From Flavobacteriaceae bacterium (lineage in GTDB: Bacteria; Bacteroidota; Bacteroidia; Flavobacteriales; Flavobacteriaceae), in the NCBI GenBank assembly GCA_009926065.1, contig RFPP01000001.1, positions 1-64,000 on the forward strand: 64,000 nt of DNA, read 5' to 3'. Position 1 is the first letter of the stretch; each line of letters starts with the position of its first letter. The notes under the pieces are model-generated. The model was not told the origin of the DNA and made no database searches. It worked only from the letters and a program-made list of their open reading frames with translations. Positions 1 to 7,759 of the stretch are shown piece after piece. The position numbers and the translations under genes were made by a program.

Positions 1-426
1 ATTCATAATATTATGAATATTTTACCCCATCGACCACCATTTTTATTTATCGATAGGATTATTGAAATGTCGGATCTTCATATCGTAGGGATGAAAAATG
101 TTACCATGAATGAAAGTTTCTTTGTAGGTCATTTTCCGGGTGCTCCAGTTATGCCAGGGGTAATAATTGTTGAAGCAATGGCTCAAACTGGGGGTATTTT
201 AGTATTAAGTACTGTTCCTGATCCTGAAAATTATTTGACATATTTCATGAAAATTGATAATGTGAAATTTAAACACAAAGTTTTACCAGGTGATACTTTG
301 ATATTTAAATGTGAATTAATAACTCCTATTAGAAGAGGAATTTGCCACATGCAAGCTAATGCATATGCAAATGGAAAATTAGTCGCTGAAGCAGAATTAA
401 TGGCTCAAATTGCAAAAAAACAATAA
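1..426 (+). CDS. LpxC/FabZ fusion, C-terminal FabZ part (partial at window start)
   Basis: The reading frame is open to the first base (residues before the first Met read I-H-N-I), so this is the end of a longer protein. The visible part is a complete (3R)-hydroxyacyl-ACP dehydratase hotdog domain: ILPHRPPFLFIDR near the start, the catalytic His in GHFPGAPVMPG and the catalytic Glu in EAMAQTGG. FabZ dehydrates 3-hydroxyacyl-ACP in cytoplasmic fatty acid synthesis. In Bacteroidota FabZ is normally fused behind LpxC (UDP-3-O-acyl-GlcNAc deacetylase), and lpxA follows 53 bp downstream as in that family's usual order. That the missing N-terminal part is LpxC is therefore an inference; it lies outside the window. 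The first in-frame ATG at 13 is probably not the real start. Confidence 0.9.
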   Translation: MHNIMNILPHRPPFLFIDRIIEMSDLHIVGMKNVTMNESFFVGHFPGAPVMPGVIIVEAMAQTGGILVLSTVPDPENYLTYFMKIDNVKFKHKVLPGDTLIFKCELITPIRRGICHMQANAYANGKLVAEAELMAQIAKKQ

Positions 427-479
427 TAATTTCAACAGATTTAATTCTATTTATAATTTAATCGAATAAATATATTAAC

Positions 480-1265
480 ATGAATCAACCTTTAGCCTAC
501 GTACATCCCGGAGCAAAAATTGCAAAAAACGTTGTTATTGAGCCATTTACAACTATTCATAACAACGTTGTAATAGGCGATGGAACTTGGATTGGATCTA
601 ATGTAACTATAATGGAAGGAGCTAGAATTGGAAAAAATTGCAATATTTTTCCTGGTGCAGTTATTTCTGCAGTTCCTCAAGATTTAAAATTTGGAGGTGA
701 AGATTCATTGGCAATAATAGGTGATAATTGCACTATTCGAGAATGCGTTACAATAAATAGAGGTACTATTGCCTCTGGACAAACCACACTTGGAAATAAT
801 TGTTTAGTTATGGCAACAGCACACATTGCTCATGATTGTCATATTGGAGATAACGCTATAATTGTAAATGGTGTAGCTCTCGCCGGTCATGTAACTGTTG
901 GAAATTACGCTATTATTGGTGGTTTAGCAGCAATCCATCAATTTATTAATATAGGAGACCACGCAATGATTTCTGGAGGTTCTTTAGTTAGAAAAGATGT
1001 TCCACCATACACAAAAGCTGCAAAAGAACCTCTGTCTTATGTAGGAATAAATTCAGTCGGTTTAAGAAGAAGAGGATATACAACCGAAAAAATTAGAGAA
1101 ATTCAGGAGATTTATAGAATTTTATATCAAAAAAATTATAATACAACACAAGCATTAGGAATAATTGAAGCAGAAATGGAAGCAACACCAGAAAGAGATG
1201 AAATTATTGATTTTATCAGAAATTCTTCAAGAGGAATTATGAAAGGATATTCCGGTAATTTCTAA
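480..1265 (+). CDS. lpxA: UDP-N-acetylglucosamine acyltransferase LpxA
   Basis: This enzyme transfers a 3-hydroxyacyl chain from ACP to UDP-GlcNAc, the first step of lipid A synthesis, in the cytoplasm. The 261 residues match the usual length (about 260). The N-terminal two thirds are hexapeptide repeats (left-handed beta-helix: repeated V/I-I-G-D/N triads), with the catalytic His in TAHIAHDCHIGDN around residue 120, followed by an alpha-helical C-terminus (RRRGYTTEKIREIQEIYRILY). The gene sits between the LpxC/FabZ fusion and efp in one co-directional run, and the spacing suggests an operon. ATG at 480 is the natural start: MNQPLAYVHPGA aligns with the beginning of the first repeat. Confidence 0.96.
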   Translation: MNQPLAYVHPGAKIAKNVVIEPFTTIHNNVVIGDGTWIGSNVTIMEGARIGKNCNIFPGAVISAVPQDLKFGGEDSLAIIGDNCTIRECVTINRGTIASGQTTLGNNCLVMATAHIAHDCHIGDNAIIVNGVALAGHVTVGNYAIIGGLAAIHQFINIGDHAMISGGSLVRKDVPPYTKAAKEPLSYVGINSVGLRRRGYTTEKIREIQEIYRILYQKNYNTTQALGIIEAEMEATPERDEIIDFIRNSSRGIMKGYSGNF

Positions 1266-1320
1266 ATTTATACAAATTATAAAATTAAAACATTTAAATA
1301 ACACAAAACAATAAATATAA

Positions 1321-1887
1321 ATGGCCTCTACATCAGATATTAGAAACGGATTATGTATAAAATATAACAATGACATATATAAAATAATTGAATTTTTACA
1401 TGTAAAACCTGGAAAAGGCCCGGCTTTTGTTAGAACTAAATTAAGAAGTTTATCAAATGGAAAAGTTCTCGATAATACTTTTTCTGCTGGGCATAAAATA
1501 GATGAAGTTCGTGTTGAAACTCATTCTTTCCAATTTTTATATGCTGAAGGAGATCAATTTCATTTTATGAATGTAGATTCATACGAGCAAATAACATTAG
1601 ATAAAAAGACACTCGACGCACCAGATTTGTTAAAAGAAGGAACCATTGTAATGGTTCAAATAAACACTGAAACAGATTTACCATTATCTGTGGATATGCC
1701 TTCGTCTATTGTTTTAGAAGTTACCTACGCCGAGCCAGGTGTTAAAGGAAATACCGCTACAAATGCTACAAAACCTGCTAAAGTTGAAACAGGTGCTTCT
1801 GTAAATGTCCCATTATTTATTAATGAGGGTGATAAAATAAAAATTGATACTGCAACTGGAGCATATATGGAACGTGTTAAAGAATAA
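1321..1887 (+). CDS. efp: Elongation factor P
   Basis: EF-P binds ribosomes stalled on polyproline stretches and stimulates peptide bond formation. The protein is 188 residues, standard for the family. An N-terminal KOW-like domain carries the conserved loop VKPGKGPAFVRTK, with Lys32 at the position that is post-translationally modified in many bacteria, followed by two OB-fold domains; the C-terminal signature GDKIKIDTATGAYMERV is clear. No modification enzyme is visible nearby. It lies between lpxA and an lpxD-type gene, a common flavobacterial arrangement. A polyproline substrate candidate is encoded in the same window (the Pro-rich protein at 6012-6725), though linking the two is only speculation. 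Confidence 0.96.
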   Translation: MASTSDIRNGLCIKYNNDIYKIIEFLHVKPGKGPAFVRTKLRSLSNGKVLDNTFSAGHKIDEVRVETHSFQFLYAEGDQFHFMNVDSYEQITLDKKTLDAPDLLKEGTIVMVQINTETDLPLSVDMPSSIVLEVTYAEPGVKGNTATNATKPAKVETGASVNVPLFINEGDKIKIDTATGAYMERVKE

Positions 1888-1907
1888 CATATAAGTTTAA
1901 TAAGTAA

Positions 1908-2837
1908 ATGAAATTCCCTAAAACCTATCACCTTCATGAAATTGCATCAATTATTGGTTGCAAATTTATAGGAGAACCTAACTTCCCAGTACAAGGAATG
2001 AATGAGATACATGTGGTAGAAAATGGTGATATCGTTTTTGTTGATCATCCTAAGTATTATGATAAAGCTTTACAGTCAGCCGCATCAATTGTTTTAATTA
2101 ATAAAAATGTTGACTGTCCAAATGGAAAAGCATTGCTAATTTCAGATGATCCATTTAGAGATTTTAATAAATTAACAAATTATTTCAAACCTTTTCAATC
2201 CTCTAATACTTCAATATCAACTTCAGCTAAAATTGGTGAAGGAACTGTAGTACAACCAAATACGTTTATTGGAAATAATGTAATAATAGGAAAAAATTGC
2301 CTTATTCATTCCAATGTATCAATATATGATTATACAGTAATTGGTGATAACGTTATCATTCATGCAGGGTCTATTCTAGGTGCAGATGCTTTTTATTATA
2401 AAAAAAGAGAATCGGGTTTCGACCAGTTGATTTCTGGTGGAAGAGTTGTAATTGGAAATAACGTTGGAATTGGTGCACTTTGTACTATAGATAAAGGAGT
2501 TACAGGTGATACCACAATTGGCGAAGGTACTAAAATAGACAATCAAGTGCATGTTGGTCACGATACTGTTATAGGAAAGAATTGTTTAATTGCTTCTCAA
2601 ACTGGAATAGCTGGGTGTGTAATTATTGAAGATGAAGTTACTTTATGGGGGCAAGTTGGAACCACAAGTGGAATTACAATAGGTTCAAAGGCAATTGTTC
2701 ATGGTCAAACAGGAGTTACTAAATCAATTGAAGGTGGAAAGAGTTATTTTGGCACTCCAGTAGAGGAATCGAGAGAGAAATTAAAGCAATTAGCCAACAT
2801 AAAAAAAATTCCAGATTTAATTCAAAAATTAAAATAG
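1908..2837 (+). CDS. LpxD-type UDP-3-O-acylglucosamine N-acyltransferase
   Basis: LpxD adds the second, N-linked 3-hydroxyacyl chain in lipid A synthesis. The first ~95 residues form the uridine-binding domain ([31 protein letters not shown]), followed by a hexapeptide beta-helix (repeats such as [22 protein letters not shown]) with a histidine in the catalytic context [11 protein letters not shown] near residue 220. At 309 residues it is shorter than E. coli LpxD (about 340). Flavobacteria often carry two LpxD-like genes, one fused or adjacent to lpxC and one after efp. This is the second type, so whether it is the main LpxD or a paralogue with another acceptor cannot be told here. It starts 20 bp after efp and ends 2 bp before the next gene. 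Confidence 0.85.
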   Translation: MKFPKTYHLHEIASIIGCKFIGEPNFPVQGMNEIHVVENGDIVFVDHPKYYDKALQSAASIVLINKNVDCPNGKALLISDDPFRDFNKLTNYFKPFQSSNTSISTSAKIGEGTVVQPNTFIGNNVIIGKNCLIHSNVSIYDYTVIGDNVIIHAGSILGADAFYYKKRESGFDQLISGGRVVIGNNVGIGALCTIDKGVTGDTTIGEGTKIDNQVHVGHDTVIGKNCLIASQTGIAGCVIIEDEVTLWGQVGTTSGITIGSKAIVHGQTGVTKSIEGGKSYFGTPVEESREKLKQLANIKKIPDLIQKLK

Positions 2838-2839
2838 TT

Positions 2840-3202
2840 ATGAATTATAAAAAGAGAATTATTGATTTTTATAAATCAGAAGCGTTAATAAATCCAAAAA
2901 TTTTGTCTACCTATTTACACGACGACATTATTTTAGAATGGAATAGTAGTACTGGGTATATAAAAATGAATCGAGATGATTTATTATCATTAGCAACCGA
3001 ATTAAGTAGATCATACATTAGTTCAAAAGTTGATATTTCACACATTTTAAAAGATGGTAATTTTATTTCAGTTAGATATACCCATTCTATAAAGACAATT
3101 GAAAATCCCAGAGAATACATTTTGTTAGCAAATTTCATTGTAATTTGGGAATTTAAAGACGAAAAATTATATCGTGGTTATCAAATCAGCCAAGTAGTTT
3201 AA
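2840..3202 (+). CDS. NTF2-like (SnoaL-type) small protein
   Basis: A 120-residue protein with the layout of the NTF2-like fold: an N-terminal helix (KKRIIDFYKSEALI), then strands in which aromatic residues alternate (DIILEWNSSTGYIKMNRDDL, FISVRYTHSIK, FIVIWEFKDEKLYRGYQISQ). Members of this fold bind small ligands or act as minor enzymes; no catalytic residue can be assigned. It begins 2 bp after the lpxD-type gene, so it is almost certainly co-transcribed with it. I do not recognise a more specific family and no function can be inferred beyond the fold and the operon. Confidence 0.6.
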   Translation: MNYKKRIIDFYKSEALINPKILSTYLHDDIILEWNSSTGYIKMNRDDLLSLATELSRSYISSKVDISHILKDGNFISVRYTHSIKTIENPREYILLANFIVIWEFKDEKLYRGYQISQVV

Positions 3203-3225
3203 AAATAAAATAAAATTATTTATAA

Positions 3226-3260
3226 TTACTTTACTTTAAAGTAGTAATAGCTTACTTTTG
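3226..3260 (+). promoter_or_regulatory. Candidate sucD promoter with an inverted repeat
   Basis: TACTTTTG at 3253-3260 matches the Bacteroidota -7 box TAnnTTTG and lies 35 bp before the sucD start. Immediately upstream, TTACTTTACTTTAAAGTAGTAA (3226-3247, slightly gapped dyad) contains the perfect 10-bp palindrome ACTTTAAAGT (3233-3242). It could be an operator over the -33 region. No clear TTG -33 element was found. Confidence 0.4.
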
Positions 3261-3295
3261 CATCGTTCAAAAAAAATTAAATTAATAATAATATC

Positions 3296-4168
3296 ATGAG
3301 TGTTTTAGTCAATAAAGATTCTAAAATAATTGTTCAAGGTTTTACAGGAAGTGAAGGTACTTTTCACGCTTCACAAATGATTGAATATGGAACTAATGTT
3401 GTTGGTGGTGTAACTCCCGGAAAAGGGGGAACATCTCACTTAGATCGCCCTGTTTTTAATACTGTAAAAGATGCAGTTGATCAAGTTGGAGCTGATACAA
3501 CTATCATTTTTGTTCCGCCATCGTTTGCAGCCGATGCAATTATGGAAGCTGCAGATGCAGGAATTAAAGTAATTATTGCTATTACAGAGGGAATTCCGGT
3601 TGCTGATATGATTAAAGCAAATCATTATATTAAGAGTAAAGATTGTAAATTAATAGGTCCAAACTGTCCGGGAGTTATTACTCCAGGGGAAGCTAAAGTA
3701 GGTATTATGCCAGGTTTTGTTTTCAAAAAAGGAACAGTTGGTATCGTTTCAAAATCAGGCACATTAACCTATGAAGCTGCAGACCAAGTAGTTAAACAAG
3801 GTCTAGGTATTACTACAGCAATTGGAATAGGGGGTGACCCAATTATTGGAACAACTACAAAACAAGCCGTTGAATTATTGATGAACGATCCTGAAACTAA
3901 ATGTATAGTAATGATTGGTGAAATTGGAGGTCAATTAGAAGCTGATGCTGCTAAATGGATTAAATCTGATGGAAATCGTAAACCAGTGGTAGGTTTTATT
4001 GCTGGTGAAACAGCTCCGAAAGGAAGAACAATGGGGCACGCTGGTGCAATTGTTGGCGGTGCTGATGATACTGCTGAAGCTAAAAAACGTATTATGAGAG
4101 AAAACGGAATTCATGTGGTTGACTCTCCAGCAGAAATTGGTAAAAAAGTAAAAGAAGTCTTAGGATAA
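3296..4168 (+). CDS. sucD: Succinate-CoA ligase (ADP-forming) subunit alpha
   Basis: SucD with SucC interconverts succinyl-CoA and succinate with nucleotide phosphorylation in the TCA cycle. The 290-residue length is typical. Visible hallmarks: N-terminal CoA-binding Rossmann domain with [12 protein letters not shown] and [11 protein letters not shown], the [12 protein letters not shown] segment, the ligase domain with [13 protein letters not shown], and the phospho-histidine in [10 protein letters not shown] near residue 245. The beta subunit gene sucC is not in this window, so the two subunits are encoded apart. The gene stands alone between its own promoter and a strong terminator at 4191-4222. 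Confidence 0.96.
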   Translation: MSVLVNKDSKIIVQGFTGSEGTFHASQMIEYGTNVVGGVTPGKGGTSHLDRPVFNTVKDAVDQVGADTTIIFVPPSFAADAIMEAADAGIKVIIAITEGIPVADMIKANHYIKSKDCKLIGPNCPGVITPGEAKVGIMPGFVFKKGTVGIVSKSGTLTYEAADQVVKQGLGITTAIGIGGDPIIGTTTKQAVELLMNDPETKCIVMIGEIGGQLEADAAKWIKSDGNRKPVVGFIAGETAPKGRTMGHAGAIVGGADDTAEAKKRIMRENGIHVVDSPAEIGKKVKEVLG

Positions 4169-4190
4169 CCTAATTCGCAAACAATATAAA

Positions 4191-4222
4191 ATACCTCACG
4201 GTTTTTCGTGGGGTATTTTTTT
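4191..4222 (+). terminator. Intrinsic terminator of sucD
   Basis: ATACCTCACG (4191-4200) pairs with CGTGGGGTAT (4207-4216), 10 bp including one G-U pair on the + strand, loop GTTTTT, followed by a run of T to 4222. Confidence 0.85.
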
Positions 4223-4246
4223 ATAATAATGATTATATAAATAAGT

Positions 4247-4675
4247 ATGTATAAAGAATTAAAAAGTATAAAAAATAAGAATCAGTTTCAATTTGATTTA
4301 AATGAAAATCTTGAAGAAGTTTGTAACGCTCCTGATGCTGCAAGTGGTATTTTCATAGTTTATGATGTATCAAATGAAGATAAAGTACTTATAATGGTTG
4401 GTTCGACAGGAACCGTTCAAAATGATGGAACTTTAAAAAGTAAAAATGGTGGTTTGTATGACAAAATAGTAAACGGACATCAATTTGCCAAAACAGGACG
4501 TAAATATTCTTGGCCTGCACAAATGAAAAAAGAGTCAATTGACAAATTAGAGGTTTATTGGTATGAAACTTTTAATGATAAAAACAAAATCATCCCTACA
4601 TTTATTGAAGGGCAAATACTCCAAAATTACTTCACTGAGTTCAACAAATTGCCAAAGTGGAATGTAGCTTTCTAA
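4247..4675 (+). CDS. Uncharacterised protein, possibly GIY-YIG-like
   Basis: A 142-residue soluble protein with no signal peptide. I do not recognise it with confidence. The middle of the protein has GIFIVYD followed about 10 residues later by IMVGSTG, then a helix with YDKIVNGHQF and later a Glu in FIEGQILQNYF. This order recalls the GIY-YIG nuclease fold (GIY, YVG, a helix with a basic residue, a metal-binding Glu), but both tyrosine positions are altered and the Arg is not obvious, so it may be an inactive or unrelated protein. It is a single gene bounded by terminators on both sides. Confidence 0.5.
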   Translation: MYKELKSIKNKNQFQFDLNENLEEVCNAPDAASGIFIVYDVSNEDKVLIMVGSTGTVQNDGTLKSKNGGLYDKIVNGHQFAKTGRKYSWPAQMKKESIDKLEVYWYETFNDKNKIIPTFIEGQILQNYFTEFNKLPKWNVAF

Positions 4676-4690
4676 AATTTTCAAATAATT

Positions 4691-4727
4691 AAATAACCCG
4701 CTTCGAAACTATCGAAGCGGGTTATTT
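4691..4727. terminator. Bidirectional terminator
   Basis: A perfect 16-bp stem: AAATAACCCGCTTCGA (4691-4706) with TCGAAGCGGGTTATTT (4712-4727), loop of 5 bases, A/T runs on both flanks. It separates the convergent genes ending at 4675 (+) and 4731 (-). Confidence 0.9.
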
Positions 4728-4730
4728 AAT

Positions 4731-5912
4731 TTAGTTAAATGGATTCGCCCATTTTGTATCTGTATATACATTAGTTCCCGTTAGGGTTTTTAGAAAAGCT
4801 ATCACAGCATTTACTTCAGTTGCTGTCAAATTTAATTGTTGACCAAAACCTCCAGGCAATAATCTTGGATCTAAATTGTTATTTCCAGGAGCTAGATTAA
4901 TCGTTCCGTAGTGTCCAATTACATTTTGGAGTGTTGCAATTCCTCCGGTGTGCATCATTGGTCCATTTGGAGTTCCGTCAATTTTAACTAAATCCCTTAA
5001 TGAAGGTGATCTAGTGTTAGTCACATCAATACCTCCAGTCCCAAATATTCTTCCAATTATCCCATTATTTCTTGAGTTTGGATCGATATCAAATTCTGGT
5101 GCTCTGTGGCAACCAGCACAACCTAAACCACCGCCAATTCTAACTCCAGTAGCATTAAAATTAGGTGGAGTTAAAAAAAGGTTTTTACCTTGATTTTCTT
5201 GAGCTGTAAAGTTATTAAAATTTATTCCATCATTTGGGGCTGCTGCTCTACCAACATCATATTTTGAATCAAAGGATTGAATACTTCTTACAAATTGCGC
5301 TAAAGCAAATTGAATTTTAGTTTCTGTTATTTCTTCTGTACCATAAACAAATTTAAATAATTCTTTATAATAATTAACCGCACTCAATTTTGTTATTAAA
5401 TCATTAAAGGATAAATCACCATTAGTTCCACTAAATCCCATTTCACCATGATCTCTAATTGGCATTGTAGTTTGCATCTCTAGAGTTGTAGCGCGTTCAT
5501 CCCAAAAAAACTTTGATTCTGTTGAAAAACGGGTATTTATTAGTCGCATAGAATGTCTGCCTGTGGTTTCATTAACTCCAGTACTAGCGACATTATTATC
5601 TCCAAATGCAAATTCTTGTTTGTGACAACTAGAACATGAAATTGTATTATTTACAGATAATTTTTTATCGTAAAATAAAACTCTACCTAATGTAGCTCCC
5701 TTATTATTTATAGGATTTAATCCGCCATTGTCTTTAGTGATATATGCTGGAATAGTCTGATTTGAGTAATTAGCTAAATTGTTTAAATCTATAGAATTTC
5801 CAAATTGCGCTTGAACAGCAGGATAAGTCTCGGGAATAGCAGTATAGAGATCTTCTTTATTACATGATAGAATTGAAAATGCGATCGCTAGTATTATAAT
5901 CTTGTGTTTCAT
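4731..5912 (-). CDS. Dihaem cytochrome c peroxidase / MauG-family lipoprotein
   Basis: A 393-residue exported protein. The N-terminus KHKIIILAIAFSILSCNKED is a lipoprotein signal with the lipobox Cys at about residue 17, so it is probably anchored in the periplasm or outer membrane. Two c-type haem sites are visible: CSSCH near residue 95 and CAGCH near residue 265, the spacing of bacterial cytochrome c peroxidases, with the ends matching the family (MHTGGIATLQNVIGHY, ALLAFLKTL-like AVIAFLKTLTG). Such enzymes reduce H2O2 with electrons from periplasmic cytochromes, and MauG relatives oxidise protein substrates. It is a single gene; a short gap with no evident signals separates it from the Pro-rich protein gene upstream. 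Confidence 0.85.
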   Translation of the reverse strand: MKHKIIILAIAFSILSCNKEDLYTAIPETYPAVQAQFGNSIDLNNLANYSNQTIPAYITKDNGGLNPINNKGATLGRVLFYDKKLSVNNTISCSSCHKQEFAFGDNNVASTGVNETTGRHSMRLINTRFSTESKFFWDERATTLEMQTTMPIRDHGEMGFSGTNGDLSFNDLITKLSAVNYYKELFKFVYGTEEITETKIQFALAQFVRSIQSFDSKYDVGRAAAPNDGINFNNFTAQENQGKNLFLTPPNFNATGVRIGGGLGCAGCHRAPEFDIDPNSRNNGIIGRIFGTGGIDVTNTRSPSLRDLVKIDGTPNGPMMHTGGIATLQNVIGHYGTINLAPGNNNLDPRLLPGGFGQQLNLTATEVNAVIAFLKTLTGTNVYTDTKWANPFN

Positions 5913-6011
5913 ATTTTTGTTGTTTTATTTATATATTTTTAATATTAACCATATTCCTATTTGAAAATTGTTATTTTCAATTATCCACTTAGCATATATT
6001 ATTCTAATGCA

Positions 6012-6725
6012 CTACTTCTCATCTAAATCTCTTGGTGGAGGTGGAGGCCGATTTTCATCAACAGTCTTTCCTGGTCTATCTTCACCCAAGTAAGGCGGCG
6101 GAGGTCTATTTCCTTCTCTCGGTCCTCGTGGATGATCTCCATCTCTTAGCGGTGGTGGTGGTAGGCGATCATTCATAGGTGGAGGAGGAGGAAAGTTTGA
6201 TTCATCCTTATTTTCTTTATTGTTATTATCAAAATCAGGTCTTGGAGGAGGTCTAAATTCAGGACGAGGTTTTCTATTTTGATTTGAAAATAATTTCTCT
6301 AATTCCTCTGTTAATGAATTGTAATCTTCAAGTTGTGATTTAGTGCATAGATTTTTAATATCTTGGAAATGTTTGAAATTTGCCTCTTCGATTCTTTTTT
6401 GGTTTACCAATGTCAATTGAATTAAACTATCTTTAACTTTATTATTTACAGTTGGCTGTTTCAATTGAGTGTATAAAACGGCTTTTATTTCTCTGCTATT
6501 ATTATTTAATGAATCTATTGTATTTCTATATACCTTAATAAAATCCTCATATTTCTGAATTTGGGTGGCATCAAAATGCAACTTTTCAATGATAATATCT
6601 TTGGGCTTTCTACCTAAATCATGAGGGTTGTCGTTTGGTCTTGATATATATAGAAAACCAATTATTCCTATATTTAATAGTACAAGCCCGATAACTGAAT
6701 AGGTTAATAACTTTATCTTATCCAT
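6012..6725 (-). CDS. Membrane-anchored Spy/CpxP-like sensor with Pro-rich tail
   Basis: A 237-residue protein with one N-terminal transmembrane helix (about residues 7-27) and a periplasmic helical region. This region carries two LTxxQ-like segments (FDATQIQKYEDFI and TKSQLEDYNSL), as in Spy/CpxP and the CnrX/ZraP metal-responsive proteins. From about residue 155 the protein becomes an unusual proline- and charge-rich tail with repeated runs RPPPRPDF, FPPPPPMND, RPPPPYLGEDRPG, RPPPPPRDLDEK. It is the last gene of a three-gene unit with an anti-sigma-like protein (2 bp upstream) and an ECF sigma factor. The context suggests that it modulates sigma release in response to an envelope or metal signal; the actual signal is unknown. 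Confidence 0.7.
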   Translation of the reverse strand: MDKIKLLTYSVIGLVLLNIGIIGFLYISRPNDNPHDLGRKPKDIIIEKLHFDATQIQKYEDFIKVYRNTIDSLNNNSREIKAVLYTQLKQPTVNNKVKDSLIQLTLVNQKRIEEANFKHFQDIKNLCTKSQLEDYNSLTEELEKLFSNQNRKPRPEFRPPPRPDFDNNNKENKDESNFPPPPPMNDRLPPPPLRDGDHPRGPREGNRPPPPYLGEDRPGKTVDENRPPPPPRDLDEK

Positions 6726-6727
6726 TT

Positions 6728-6994
6728 TTAGTACAATTGATTCGTATTTGAAATAGTTGAAATAACCGTTTCTGTTTGCGTATTAGTTTTAGCTAAATTT
6801 GATTTTAATAATTTTATATTAATTGAAATTAAAAGAGCAAAAGTAGCTGCAGCAACAAAAATCCATTTATTTGAAACTTTATTTTCTAAATTGATTTTGT
6901 TTTGAATTTTATCGAAAAGCAATTTATTCGGAAGAACTTTAACCATTCCGTTGGCGCTTTCCATTATTTCTATGGTCCAATTATTAGCTTTCAT
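6728..6994 (-). CDS. Small single-span membrane protein, probable anti-sigma factor
   Basis: An 88-residue protein: about 40 cytosolic residues (NWTIEIMESANGMVKVLPNKLLFDKIQNKI), one transmembrane helix around residues 44-62 (WIFVAAATFALLISINIKLL) and a short periplasmic tail. It has no zinc-binding HxxxCxxC motif. Position between an ECF sigma factor gene (17 bp upstream) and a membrane Spy-like protein gene (2 bp downstream) is the standard place for an anti-sigma factor. The assignment rests on topology and context, not on sequence motifs. Confidence 0.6.
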   Translation of the reverse strand: MKANNWTIEIMESANGMVKVLPNKLLFDKIQNKINLENKVSNKWIFVAAATFALLISINIKLLKSNLAKTNTQTETVISTISNTNQLY

Positions 6995-7011
6995 ATTTAT
7001 TTAGACGAATT

Positions 7012-7563
7012 TTAATAATTATTCTTGCGATGTTCTTCAAATTTGTTTGAAATTTTTTCTTTTAAGGTTGATTTTGCTCTGAAAACTAACGACTCTACAG
7101 ATGAAATACTCAAATTCATAATTTCAGCAATTTCAGGATTACTCAATCCATCGACTTTTGAAAGCAGAAAAGCAGTTTTTTGATTTTCACTTAACTGATT
7201 GATAATTTCAAAAAGCACTTTTGCTTTCTCTTTGTTTTCCAATAAAACTCCGGGGTGTTCAAAATTAGTTACATTTAAAATCTCTAATTCATTTTGACTC
7301 TTTTTTCCGAAAATAAAAAACCTTTTTTTGCTGTTTTTATGTTTGATAAAATCGAGGCATTTATTGATCGTGATTCGGTAAATCCATGTTTTCAGTGATG
7401 ATTTTTCTTGAAATTTACCCAATGAATTATATATTTGTATGAATACGTCTTGAGTAATTTCTTCAGCATCTTCAATGTTTTGCAGATAATTGAGCGCTAA
7501 ATTATAGACCAATATACTGTATTGATTGTATAATTTTTCAAAGTCTTTATTATCTAATGCCAT
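7012..7563 (-). CDS. ECF-type RNA polymerase sigma factor
   Basis: A 183-residue sigma-70 family protein with region 2 (FEKLYNQYSILVYNLALNYL, DAEEITQDVFIQIYNSL, then LKTWIYRITINKCLDFIKHK) and region 4 (LSENQKTAFLLSKVDGLSNPEIAEIMNLSISSVESLVFRAKSTL, the DNA-binding helix-turn-helix). I chose ATG at 7563 (MALDNKDFEKLY). The frame stays open to 7740, but the extension has no sigma-like sequence and would read antisense through a conserved RNA element at 7665-7736. An ATG at 7605 (MKHLINDKF) is a possible alternative. It heads the sigma / anti-sigma / sensor unit and probably regulates its own operon. Confidence 0.88.
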   Translation of the reverse strand: MALDNKDFEKLYNQYSILVYNLALNYLQNIEDAEEITQDVFIQIYNSLGKFQEKSSLKTWIYRITINKCLDFIKHKNSKKRFFIFGKKSQNELEILNVTNFEHPGVLLENKEKAKVLFEIINQLSENQKTAFLLSKVDGLSNPEIAEIMNLSISSVESLVFRAKSTLKEKISNKFEEHRKNNY

Positions 7564-7664
7564 ATTGCAATAGTATGAAAATTTATCGTTTATTAAATGT
7601 TTCATTTGAAATTTAGTTTGAATTTTTTTTAAAATAGGAAATGTTATATATTTGAAGGAAATAT

Positions 7665-7736
7665 TATTTAGCCCTGATGGAAGGGAAAATCCCTCGCTTT
7701 TTTTTGTGAGGATTGGAATGACAGCAGGAAATAGCT
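7665..7736 (+). ncRNA. Structured RNA element, resembles the Flavo-1 motif
   Basis: The segment GCCCTGATGGAAG...GACAGCAGGAAATAGCTTC is a pattern I associate with a frequent intergenic element of Flavobacterium genomes (Flavo-1 RNA motif; recalled, not searched). Seen directly: an outer stem TATTT/CCTG (7665-7669 and 7673-7676) pairs with CAGGAAATA (7725-7733) with AGC bulged. An inner hairpin AATCCCTCGC (7688-7697) pairs with GTGAGGATT (7706-7714) with one bulge and one G-U pair, around a T-rich loop. The G-U pair favours the + strand, just upstream of fabG. Function unknown. Confidence 0.5.
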
Positions 7737-7759
7737 TCAAATAGAAATAAATTTATAAT

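Noticed and set aside
6012..6270. Tandem repeat or mobile element in the GC-rich stretch of the Pro-rich protein
   Set aside because: The base bias follows from Pro/Arg codons in a low-complexity protein tail; copies are not exact.
7564..7740. N-terminal extension of the ECF sigma factor (59 extra residues)
   Set aside because: No sigma-like sequence; it runs antisense through the structured RNA element at 7665-7736. ATG 7563 fits the family start.
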